Source of the DNA: DASTHS01 sp035718085
GTDB lineage: Bacteria > Actinomycetota > Acidimicrobiia > Acidimicrobiales > Palsa-688
Length of the DNA: 37,460 nt
Direction of reading: 5' to 3'
Assembly: GCA_035718085.1 (NCBI GenBank)
Contig: DASTHS010000242.1
Location: forward strand, 1-37,460
The position numbers and the translations under genes were made by a program. Shown in pieces: positions 31,604-37,460 of this stretch. Each line of letters starts with the position of its first letter. Position 1 is the stretch's first letter. The notes beneath the pieces were generated by a model. The model did no database searches. It was not told the DNA's origin and saw only the letters and a program-made list of their open reading frames with translations.

Positions 31604-32008
31604 CCAGCGCACCATGACGCCGAACAGCGGCGTCCCCACCGCGTAGGCCACCCGGAGCACCGGTCCGGAGGCCTGGAGGGTCTCCGCCCAGACCAGACGG
31701 CTGCGGTTGCCCGGCAGGCGCTCCACCTCGTAGACGGCGTCGCCGCGGACCAGGGTGCCGACGTGGTGCAGCACGACCCGGTGGGGCGGGTCCCACTCGA
31801 CGATCTGCATCGGGTCGTGCAGCGCCAGCGGGCCGATCCCGGTGACCGCCTCGATCGTGGCGCCGACGCCGCGACCACCCCCCGAGGTCGCCCGCACCGA
31901 CGACCCGATCACCCACGCCGACTGCCCCGGCCAGTCGACCGCCGCCTCCCACGCCTGCTCCGGGGTGACGTCGAGGTCGATGTGGGCTCGCACGGTGGGC
32001 ACCACCAC
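31550..32008 (-). CDS. SRPBCC (polyketide cyclase/START-like) family protein
   Basis: A 152-aa small-ligand-binding fold protein. VRAHIDLDVTPEQAWEAAVDW is the typical first strand and helix of SRPBCC proteins, GVGATIEAVTGIGPL and MQIVEWDPPHRVVLHHV follow, and the C-terminal helix VMVRWSLRRFARVA closes the fold. No catalytic function can be assigned. The frame is open upstream through selC to 32320, which is clearly not coding. Starts at 32008, 32005, 32002 and 31993 (all GTG) are possible; the first after the tRNA is given. It lies 23 nt downstream of selC on the same strand and may share its transcript. Confidence 0.8.
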   Translation of the reverse strand: MVVPTVRAHIDLDVTPEQAWEAAVDWPGQSAWVIGSSVRATSGGGRGVGATIEAVTGIGPLALHDPMQIVEWDPPHRVVLHHVGTLVRGDAVYEVERLPGNRSRLVWAETLQASGPVLRVAYAVGTPLFGVMVRWSLRRFARVAAKRPVLDA

Positions 32009-32031
32009 AGCGAAGCACCCCGAGGCGCCCT

Positions 32032-32127
32032 TGGCGGAGGTGGACGGGAATCGAACCCGCCGGACGGGGATCGCCCGTCCCAGCCGCTTTGAAGGCGGTG
32101 GGGCCCACCAGGTGCCCGGACACCTCC
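32032..32127 (-). tRNA. selC: Selenocysteine tRNA, tRNA-Sec (anticodon TCA)
   Basis: The 96-nt minus-strand sequence begins GGAGGTG and ends CACCTCC-G-CCA, with G73 and an encoded CCA. A D-arm GGGCAC-CTGGT-GGGCCC follows, a 6-bp stem with one A-G mismatch, longer than in ordinary tRNAs. The anticodon arm is CCGC-CTTCAAA-GCGG, giving anticodon TCA, which reads UGA. A long variable arm GGACGGG-CGATC-CCCGTCC has 7 perfect pairs, and the T-arm is GCGGG-TTCGATT-CCCGT. The 2-nt linkers around the D-arm match the E. coli tRNA-Sec layout. The eighth acceptor pair is a T-C mismatch. A Ser tRNA would carry TGA (CTTGAAA), so Sec is favoured. selA, selB and selD are not in the window. Confidence 0.88.
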
Positions 32128-32142
32128 CCGAGGGAGGACCAG

Positions 32143-32148
32143 AGGCTA
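32143..32148 (-). promoter_or_regulatory. -10 box of selC
   Basis: TAGCCT, 15 nt before the 5' end of the mature tRNA, back to back with the -10 box of the small ORF (TAGCGT at 32156). Confidence 0.45.
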
Positions 32149-32155
32149 CCGGCGC

Positions 32156-32161
32156 TAGCGT
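32156..32161 (+). promoter_or_regulatory. -10 box of the 23-aa small ORF
   Basis: TAGCGT, 6 nt before the GTG at 32168, identical in sequence and spacing to the boxes of nadE and cobQ. Confidence 0.5.
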
Positions 32162-32167
32162 GCCGCC

Positions 32168-32239
32168 GTGCGCAAGCTCCTCGTCCTGGCTCTGCTCGGC
32201 AGCCTCGCTGCCCTCGCCTACCGCAAGCTCAACGCCTGA
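32168..32239 (+). CDS. Leaderless 23-aa small membrane-type protein (DLW-39-like start)
   Basis: A GTG followed by 22 codons encodes RKLLVLALLGSLAALAYRK and ends LNA before TGA. The product is a short basic start, one hydrophobic helix of about 14 residues and a YRK motif. This resembles the first half of the small actinobacterial DLW-39 family (about 39 aa, hydrophobic start then YRK), but the acidic D-L-W tail is absent. Codons are strongly G/C in the third position, and a -10 box with the same spacing as proven-looking neighbours sits upstream, which supports expression. A GCCGACC/GGTCGGC hairpin follows. Function unknown. Confidence 0.6.
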   Translation: MRKLLVLALLGSLAALAYRKLNA

Positions 32240-32249
32240 TCGCGCCGGG

Positions 32250-32270
32250 GCCGACCTCCGCCCGGTCGGC
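32250..32270 (+). terminator. Hairpin after the small ORF
   Basis: GCCGACC and GGTCGGC, 7-bp perfect stem with a 7-nt loop, 11 nt after the small ORF stop. No T-tract. Confidence 0.4.
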
Positions 32271-32343
32271 GGCCCGGGCAGGATCTTGACCGTCGCCCGG
32301 CGAACCACCCTGGGCCGCATCGGAGCGCGAGGAGGTCGGCCAC

Positions 32344-32961
32344 GTGGAACGGCTGTTGGCGAGGTTGGCGACCAAGGGGGCCCGGCGCGGCCTGAGCGTC
32401 GCCGCCGCCGCCCTCATGGCCGTCGCCGCCGTGCTGCTCGGCGCTCCCGTCGTCACCGACCTGGTGCACAACTCACTGCAGTCGCACCTGCGCAGCCAGC
32501 TGCAGAGCTCGCGGCTGCGCTCCGCGTACGTCACGGGCACCGTGCGCGAAGGCGACAGCCTGACCCGCCTCACGATCCCGAAGATCGGCGTCGACGTGGT
32601 GGTCGTGCAGGGCACCGGTGCCAGCGCGCTGCGGGCCGGGGCGGGCCACTACACGACCACGCCGCTGCCCTGCACCTACGGTGACGTGGCCATCGCCGGG
32701 CATCGGACCACCTACGGCAAGCCGTTCGCCAACGTCGACCTGCTGGCCCCCGGCGACGTGATCACCCTGGCCACCCCCGTCGGGTCGTGCGTCTACCGGG
32801 TGACCCGGGCGCCGTTCGTCGTGCCCAACGACGACTGGGCCGTCGTCGCCAACACGCCAGGGGTCGCCACCCTCACGCTGACCTCCTGCCACCCGAAGGG
32901 ATCGGCCGCCGAGCGCATCGTCATCAAGGCGGCAATGGTCTCATCGGAGGCCCTCGCCTGA
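32344..32961 (+). CDS. Class E sortase
   Basis: A 205-aa membrane-bound transpeptidase. An N-terminal basic stretch and one helix (SVAAAALMAVAAVLLGAPVV) anchor it. The catalytic domain starts at LTIPKIGVDVVVVQGTG and has the His (H120) in IAGHRTTYGKPFANVD, the Cys (C182) in ATLTLTSCHPKGSA and the Arg (R191) in ERIVIK, a complete triad with the TLTSC motif common in class E enzymes. These enzymes link secreted proteins to the cell wall or each other. AGGAGG at 32331-32336 supports the GTG start. The secreted protein downstream is the obvious partner candidate. Confidence 0.93.
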   Translation: MERLLARLATKGARRGLSVAAAALMAVAAVLLGAPVVTDLVHNSLQSHLRSQLQSSRLRSAYVTGTVREGDSLTRLTIPKIGVDVVVVQGTGASALRAGAGHYTTTPLPCTYGDVAIAGHRTTYGKPFANVDLLAPGDVITLATPVGSCVYRVTRAPFVVPNDDWAVVANTPGVATLTLTSCHPKGSAAERIVIKAAMVSSEALA

Positions 32962-33035
32962 CCTCGACCCGCACCGAGGCCGGGCGCGCCGGGGTCCGGC
33001 GCGCCGGGGCCGGGCGCACTGGGGTCTGGCGCACC

Positions 33036-34502
33036 GTGGCGGTCCGGCTGGGCGGCGCCGGTGCCGCCGGGTGCCTGGCTGCGCTCGCCGCTGCCGCCGG
33101 CACCGTCGGAGGCGCCAGCGCGGGCGCGGCGCCGACGGTGGCCTCGCCGGCCCCGGCGCTGGTGGTCACCGCCGACCCCTGCGGCCCCGGCCCCACGCCG
33201 GGGGCGTGCGGCGCCGACCCGACGGCGCTGTCGGTGACCTGGCCGGGCAGCGCCGTCGTCGGCGGGGTGGTGGTCACCTGGCAGCAGGCCGGCCGCCCGG
33301 CCGGGGCCCCGTCGCCGAGCGCACCGGCCGCCGGCCTGGCCACGACGTCGGGCCAGTGCCGTCGGGCCGACGACGGCTCGACGGCCACCTGCACCTGGCC
33401 GTGGCCGGCCGCGCTCCACGCCGCCGGCGCCCAGGTGCTCAACGGCACCTACGCCGTCGCCGCCTGCCGGAACGACCCCACGGCCGGCGCCCCCACCAGC
33501 TCGTCGACGACGCCCGGCACCGATGTGGCGACCACCACGCCGACGACGGCGGCCACCACCACGGTGCCCCCGACCACGAGCTCCACGTCCCCGACGACCG
33601 CCCCCTTCCTGCCCTTCGGGCTCCAGGGCGCCACCGCTGCGTCGGCCGGGGGCGGTGCGACCAGCGGAGGGTCGGGTGCCGGGAACCAGCCCGCCGGCGA
33701 CACGACCAGCGGAGGGTCCGGTGCCGGGGGGCCCTCCACCGCCGCCACGTCGCCCTCCGGCCCCCAGACCCCGACCTGCGACGACGCCGGGGTGGCCGGG
33801 GGGTCGCTGGCGGTCGCCGTGGCGCCGGCCCGGCCGGCGAACCTCACCGTGGCCGACGGCTCGCCGAACGAGTTGCGCTGGGCGGCGGGCGGCGAGGACG
33901 ACCTGGCCGGCTACGAAGTGGCCCGTGACGGCGCCACGGTGTGGGCGTGCCACGACAACGGCGCTGCGGTCGGTGCCGCCGCCTGCCCCCAGGCGCTCGT
34001 GCTCGACGACCCGGCTCCCGCCGGCCCGCACACGTGGGCGGTGACCGCCCTGCGCCTCCCGGCCGATCCTTCGCAGCCGCTGCTCGTCTCCCCGCCGGCC
34101 ACCGCGAAGGCCACCAGCTCCGGGGCCACCGCCGTCGGGCTGCCGAAGGTGCCCGGCTTCGTGCCCCCGGCACCCGCCAGGCCCGTCGCGGCGCCCCGCC
34201 GTGTGGCTCCCGCCTCGCCGCGCGCCGCGGTCACCACGACCACCGACCCGGGCTACGGAGTGTCGCTGCCCTACCAGGCCGGCACATCCCCGGGGGCGGT
34301 TGCCCTCTCCCAGCCCGAGGACGGCGCCGGCGGCCACCCCGGGGTCGGACGCGCCGCACTGGCCGCCCTCGCTGCCCTGCTCGTCGCCGTGGCCGCCCAC
34401 CTGGTGTACCTCAACAGCCTGCTGGCCCGCCGCCAGGTCGAAGCGGCGGCGGCCCGTCGGCGGTCGTCGGCCGCCGAGGGCGCGACCCGGCCGCCGGGGT
34501 AG
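33036..34502 (+). CDS. Secreted, membrane-anchored Thr/Pro-rich surface protein with a fibronectin-III-like region
   Basis: A 488-aa protein. The signal peptide AVRLGGAGAAGCLAALAAAA is at residues 2-21, followed by a likely cleavage near ASAGAAP. A first globular part (about 40-145) contains four Cys. A Ser/Thr/Pro linker (TTTPTTAATTTVPPTTSSTS) and a Gly/Ser repeat come next, then an FN3-like domain (ANLTVADGSPNELRWAAGG, LAGYEVARDGATVWAC, AGPHTWAVTALRL). A Pro/Ala stretch precedes a C-terminal membrane helix AALAALLVAVAAHLVYLNSL with a basic cytoplasmic end. A GTG at 33036 gives the cleanest signal peptide; the frame is open back to a CTG overlapping the sortase stop. No clear LPXTG or LAXTG motif precedes the helix; LPYQAG lies about 27 residues before it. 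Confidence 0.75.
   Translation: MAVRLGGAGAAGCLAALAAAAGTVGGASAGAAPTVASPAPALVVTADPCGPGPTPGACGADPTALSVTWPGSAVVGGVVVTWQQAGRPAGAPSPSAPAAGLATTSGQCRRADDGSTATCTWPWPAALHAAGAQVLNGTYAVAACRNDPTAGAPTSSSTTPGTDVATTTPTTAATTTVPPTTSSTSPTTAPFLPFGLQGATAASAGGGATSGGSGAGNQPAGDTTSGGSGAGGPSTAATSPSGPQTPTCDDAGVAGGSLAVAVAPARPANLTVADGSPNELRWAAGGEDDLAGYEVARDGATVWACHDNGAAVGAAACPQALVLDDPAPAGPHTWAVTALRLPADPSQPLLVSPPATAKATSSGATAVGLPKVPGFVPPAPARPVAAPRRVAPASPRAAVTTTTDPGYGVSLPYQAGTSPGAVALSQPEDGAGGHPGVGRAALAALAALLVAVAAHLVYLNSLLARRQVEAAAARRRSSAAEGATRPPG
33658..33728 (+). repeat. Two-copy in-gene direct repeat (TSGGSGAG unit)
   Basis: A 26-bp unit starting CGACCAGCGGAGGGTC at 33658-33683 recurs at 33703-33728 with one mismatch, a 45-nt period that keeps frame. 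It encodes T-S-G-G-S-G-A-G twice in the linker of the surface protein. Confidence 0.8.
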
Positions 34503-34512
34503 GGGAGCGGGC

Positions 34513-35175
34513 ATGGCGGCGGGGGTGGGCCCGGTGGGGCGCGACGAGGCCTGGCCGCCGCCATCCGCCTGGGCGGGCACGGGCCACGACGAGATCGCCG
34601 AGCACGTCGAGCAGCTCTTCGCCATGGTCACCGAGGGGCTGGCGGCGGCCACCGAGGCGCTGCTGTCGGGTGACCGTGAGGTGGTGCGGGTGCTCGTCGA
34701 GCGCGACGGCGCCGCCGACGAGGTCTACCGGACCGTCGAGTCCCTGGTCACCACCGCCATCACCGACGGCGGCCTGACGCCCAGCCAGCTCCGGGCCCTC
34801 GTGTCGGTGCTGCGGGTCGCCCCCGAGCTCGAGCGCAGCCACGACCTCGTCGAGCACATCGCCCGCCGAGGGTCGGCCGGCATCGGCGCCGCACTCAGCC
34901 CCCGCGCCCGCGGCCTCGTGCAGCGCATGGGCACCGGCGGCGTCGAGATGTGGCAGCTCGTCGCCGACGGGTGGGCCCGGCGTGACGCGTCGGTCGCCGA
35001 GGTGCTCGAGGGGCGCGACGACGAGCTCGACGAGCTGCACGCCGCCCTCTCCGCCGAGGTGGCCCGTGGCGATCAGCCGCTCCCGGTGGCCATGGAGGCC
35101 ACCCTGGTCGCCCGCTTCTTCGAGCGCCTGGGCGACCACGCCGTCAACATCGCCCGACGCATCCCGTCGCTCTGA
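34513..35175 (+). CDS. phoU: PhoU-like protein
   Basis: A 220-aa helical protein with PhoU-type repeats: HDEIAEHVEQLFAMVTEGL and VVRVLVERDGAADEVYRTVE in the first half, and ARRDASVAEVLEGRDDELDE with VARFFERLGDHAVNIARRI in the second. FERLGDHAVNIA is the classic PhoU metal-binding signature. PhoU links phosphate transport to two-component signalling in known systems; no pst or phoR genes are in the window. GGGGAG at 34502-34507 supports the ATG. The first 25 residues are a Pro/Trp/Gly-rich extension not usual in PhoU. Confidence 0.88.
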   Translation: MAAGVGPVGRDEAWPPPSAWAGTGHDEIAEHVEQLFAMVTEGLAAATEALLSGDREVVRVLVERDGAADEVYRTVESLVTTAITDGGLTPSQLRALVSVLRVAPELERSHDLVEHIARRGSAGIGAALSPRARGLVQRMGTGGVEMWQLVADGWARRDASVAEVLEGRDDELDELHAALSAEVARGDQPLPVAMEATLVARFFERLGDHAVNIARRIPSL

Positions 35176-35222
35176 GCCGGCCGCTCGGGGGCTGCGCTTG
35201 CGGTAGCAGGTGTCGATCTGGG

Positions 35223-35228
35223 TAGGGT
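35223..35228 (+). promoter_or_regulatory. -10 box of the STAS-rsbW pair
   Basis: TAGGGT, 36 nt before the ATG at 35265. A GAGAGAGGG Shine-Dalgarno-like run lies between, so this unit has a leader. Confidence 0.4.
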
Positions 35229-35264
35229 CTCGATCCGGTACGACGAGAGAGGGATGTGCAGCCG

Positions 35265-35606
35265 ATGGAGCTCGGTCTGGAGGTCAGCGAGGGCCCGGCG
35301 CCCTACACCGTGCTCGCCGTCAAGGGCGAGGTCGACGTCTACACGGCGCCGCGGTTGCGGGAGAAGCTGGTTGAGCTGGTCAGCCAGGGAAAGCACCAGA
35401 TCGTCGTCGACCTCGAGGCGGTCGAGTTCCTCGACTCGACCGGGCTGGGCGTCCTGGTGGGCGGCCTGAAGCGGCTGCGCAGCCACGACGGTGACCTGTC
35501 GCTGGTCTGCACCCACAGCCGCATCCTCAAGGTGTTCGAGATCACCGGGCTCACCAAGGTGTTCTCCATCTACGAGTCGGTCGACGCAGCCACCAGCGCC
35601 GCGTAG
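35265..35606 (+). CDS. STAS-domain anti-anti-sigma factor (SpoIIAA/RsbV-like)
   Basis: A 113-aa protein: YTVLAVKGEVDVYTAPRLRE at the start, and the phosphorylatable Ser in VEFLDSTGLGVLVGGLKR, both hallmarks of anti-sigma antagonists. When unphosphorylated, such proteins bind an RsbW-type kinase and free its sigma factor. The next gene encodes a kinase of that type 19 nt downstream, so the two form a switch pair. ATG at 35265 is preferred because conserved sequence begins there; a GTG at 35256 is also in frame. No sigma factor or PP2C phosphatase is in the window. Confidence 0.93.
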   Translation: MELGLEVSEGPAPYTVLAVKGEVDVYTAPRLREKLVELVSQGKHQIVVDLEAVEFLDSTGLGVLVGGLKRLRSHDGDLSLVCTHSRILKVFEITGLTKVFSIYESVDAATSAA

Positions 35607-35625
35607 CGCGGCGTCCGCCGCCGTA

Positions 35626-36108
35626 ATGGAGAACGTCTTCGAGCTGCAGATCCCGGCCAGCCCGGAGTACATCGGCATCGTCCGCCTGGTCGTGTCGTCG
35701 CTCGCGTCGGCCCGACGGGCGCTCGCCGACGAACGGGTCGACGACCTCAAGCTCGCCGTGTCCGAGGCCTGCACGAACGCGATCGAGGCCCACGCCGCGG
35801 CCGGGTCGGAGCAGCCGGTCGTCGTGCGGGTGCACGAGGGCACGGAGCGCCTCGAGGTCGAGATCGTCGACAAGGGCGCCGGGTTCGACCCCGACGCCCT
35901 CCCGGTGCACCCGCCGGTCACCGACCCGGACCGGCTGAACTTCGAGCGTGGCCTCGGCATCCCCCTCATCCGCACGCTGGTCGACGAGGTGCAGTTCGTG
36001 CCCACCGGCGACGGCACGACCGTGCGCATGACGCTCTTCGGCGGTCCCGCCGACGGTGGTGACGAGACCAGCGAGCTGTTGCGCGTCGTGCTGCGCGACG
36101 ACGGCTGA
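35626..36108 (+). CDS. RsbW/SpoIIAB-like anti-sigma factor kinase
   Basis: A 160-aa GHKL ATP-binding protein. The N-box is in LKLAVSEACTNAIEAHA, the G1 box in EIVDKGAGFDPDAL and the G2-type loop in RGLGIPLIRTLVDEVQF. It should phosphorylate the upstream STAS protein and hold an unidentified sigma factor. The C-terminus is extended by about 20 residues (GGPADGGDETSELLR), beyond the usual end. ATG at 35626; no strong Shine-Dalgarno, which fits coupling to the STAS gene. Confidence 0.92.
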   Translation: MENVFELQIPASPEYIGIVRLVVSSLASARRALADERVDDLKLAVSEACTNAIEAHAAAGSEQPVVVRVHEGTERLEVEIVDKGAGFDPDALPVHPPVTDPDRLNFERGLGIPLIRTLVDEVQFVPTGDGTTVRMTLFGGPADGGDETSELLRVVLRDDG

Positions 36109-36124
36109 GCCAACGGCCGGACGG

Positions 36125-37460
36125 GTGGCCGCCCGCCGGCCGCACACCGTCTGGGTGCTCGGCGACCAGCTGAACCGGGGGATCGCCAGCCTGCTCGACG
36201 CGGACCCGGCGGCCACCCGGGTGCTCATGGTGACCAGCAGGGCGCGCCTGGCCCGCGGCCGCTGGCATCGCCAGCGCCTGCACGCCGTGCTGGCCGGGAT
36301 GCGCCGCTTCGCCGCCGAGCTCGAGGGCGCCGGCTTCGCCGTCGACCTGCGCGACGCCGCCAGCCTGCCCGCCGGCCTCGCCGCCCACCGTGGCGACCAC
36401 GCCCCCGAGCGGGTCACCGCCATGGAGCCCATGTCCATCGGCGCCCGGGCCACCCTGGAGGCGGCCGGCGTCGAGCTGGTGCGGTCGAACCAGTTCCTCT
36501 GCCATCCCGACGAGTTCGCCGCCTGGGCGGCGTCGAGGGGCGGCCGCCGGCTGCGGATGGAGGACTTCTACCGCTGGCAGCGCAGCCGGCTCGGCATCTT
36601 GATGGACGGGCCCGACCGGCCTGCGGGCGGCCGCTGGAACTTCGACCACGACAACCGCCGGCCGCCGCCCACCGACGCGGCCCTGGCCCGACCCGGTCGT
36701 CGACGAGCTCGACGACCTGGACGCCGAGGTGATCGCCGGCCTGCCCGCCAGCACCTTCGGGGCGGCGCCGACCGGGTGGTGGCCGACCAGCCGGGCCGGA
36801 GCGCTGCGCCGCCTCGACGAGTTCATCCGCGACGGTCTGCCCCGCTTCGGCCCCCACGAGGACGCCATGCTCACCGCAGAGCCCCGCCTGGCCCACTCGC
36901 TGCTGTCGTCGTCGATGAACCTGGGTCTGTTGCACCCCGGGGAGGTGGTGGCTGCGGCCGAGGACGCCTACCGCGACGGGCGGGTGCCGATCGCCTCCGC
37001 CGAGGGGTTCATCCGCCAGGTGATCGGCTGGCGGGAATACGTCTGGGGCCTCTACTGGCTGTGGATGCCCGACTACCGGCACGCCAACGCCCTCGACGCC
37101 CACCGGCCGCTGCCCCCGGCGTTCGTCGGTTCGGCGAGCACCCGCATGCGCTGCCTCGACGTGGCGCTGCAGGGCATCGAGGAGCGGGCGTGGGTGCACC
37201 ACATCCAGCGGCTCATGGTGCTCGCCAACCTGTGCCTGCTCGCCGGGGTCGAGCCGCTCGAGGTCGTCGACTGGATGTGGCACAGCTTCGTCGACGGGGC
37301 CGAGTGGGTGATGATCCCGAACGTGGTGGGCATGGCGCTGCACGCCGACGGCGGCCGCATGGCCACCAAGCCCTACGCCGCCGGCGGCGCCTACATCAAC
37401 CGCATGAGCGACCACTGCCGAGGCTGCGCGTACGACCCCCGCAAGCGCACCGGTGACGAC
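36125..37460 (+). CDS. Cryptochrome/deoxyribodipyrimidine photolyase-related protein (FeS-BCP type), frameshifted, partial
   Basis: A GTG at 36125 opens TVWVLGDQLNRGIASLLDAD, the start of the PhrB-like FeS photolyase family, followed by FLCHPDEFAAWA, MEDFYRWQRSRLGILMD and RWNFDHDNRRPPP. Near 36683 the frame changes by one base. The new frame gives WPDPVVDELDDLDAEVIAGL, FGPHEDAMLTAEP, SLLSSSMNLGLLHPGEVV and HHIQRLMVLANLCLL, then TKPYAAGGAYINRMSDHC to the window edge. Cysteines at MRCLD and HCRGC correspond to [4Fe-4S] ligands of the family. The join needs one base fewer, or two more, in GCCCTGG. It could be a real lesion or a consensus error; the downstream part shows no decay. The product would repair UV (6-4) photoproducts. 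The C-terminus lies beyond the window. Confidence 0.85.

Noticed and set aside
32032..32127. The tRNA as tRNA-Ser
   Set aside because: Ser-TGA would have loop CTTGAAA; here it is CTTCAAA (TCA), with an extended 6-bp D-stem and a 96-nt length, which fit tRNA-Sec.
32237..32239. TGA of the 23-aa small ORF as a selenocysteine codon
   Set aside because: The frame after it is Arg/Pro/Gly-rich with no family resemblance, and the following hairpin looks like a terminator.
34271..34288. LPYQAG as the sortase sorting motif of the surface protein
   Set aside because: Position 5 is Ala instead of Thr-Gly spacing, and it lies about 27 residues before the membrane helix instead of directly before it.
1..37460. 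CRISPR arrays, insertion sequences, prophage genes or attachment sites
   Set aside because: None seen: no regularly spaced repeats, transposase or integrase motifs, and the composition is even across the window.

Overview
The window is a very GC-rich, gene-dense stretch in which every gene reads as actinobacterial. The gene content is an aerobic cobalamin pathway with a CobN plus ChlI/ChlD-type chelatase, Ku, a class E sortase, a DUF3817 protein, a STAS/RsbW pair and an FeS-type photolyase. Many genes appear to be leaderless, with a TAGNNT -10 box 6-8 nt before a GTG or ATG. An Acidimicrobiia-like actinomycete fits best, but that is inference from content and style, not from a marker gene.

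Region 1 (1-23404) is a nearly complete late (aerobic-type) cobalamin cluster in four transcription units. Minus-strand unit A runs cobQ, a FhuF-like [2Fe-2S] protein, a cobalamin riboswitch with its own -10 box, then cobN, chlI-chlD fusion, cobU, cobS and a CbiB-CobC fusion. A partial Wzz-like gene follows from its own -10 box. cobK stands alone on the plus strand, divergent from cobQ. Minus-strand unit B runs cobG, cobH, cobI, cobJ, a frameshifted coiled-coil gene and ku. Plus-strand unit C, divergent from cobG, runs cobO, cobB, a ribbon-helix-helix/tetrapyrrole-methylase fusion, cobM, cobL, cobE and cobF. Most junctions are 4-nt GTGA or ATGA overlaps, which implies tight translational coupling. 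Uroporphyrinogen-III methyltransferase (cobA), cobT and bluB are not in the window. The cobG/cobO divergent promoter has no riboswitch but carries a perfect 8+8 bp palindrome. The RHH-methylase fusion encoded downstream is an attractive candidate for its regulator.

Region 2 (23405-31603) holds general genes: an SDR oxidoreductase, a DUF1360 protein, a second SDR, a DUF3817 membrane protein, a CocE-type hydrolase, MscL with a zinc-ribbon tail, glutamine-dependent NAD synthetase, a TetR regulator and a coupled unknown protein.

Region 3 (31550-37460) contains an SRPBCC protein, a 96-nt selenocysteine tRNA gene (selC, anticodon TCA), a 23-aa leaderless small ORF, and a class E sortase followed by a secreted membrane-anchored Thr/Pro-rich protein. 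A PhoU-like protein, a STAS anti-anti-sigma factor, an RsbW-like kinase and the start of a photolyase-related gene with a frameshift complete it. Apart from the broken coiled-coil stretch (13623-14046), no gene-free stretch exceeds about 220 bases.

The most interesting points are the RHH-methylase fusion with its possible palindromic operator, the FhuF-like protein as a candidate corrin reductase, ku and a coiled-coil gene inside a cobalamin operon, the leaderless promoter code in which TAG stop codons double as -10 boxes, and selC.
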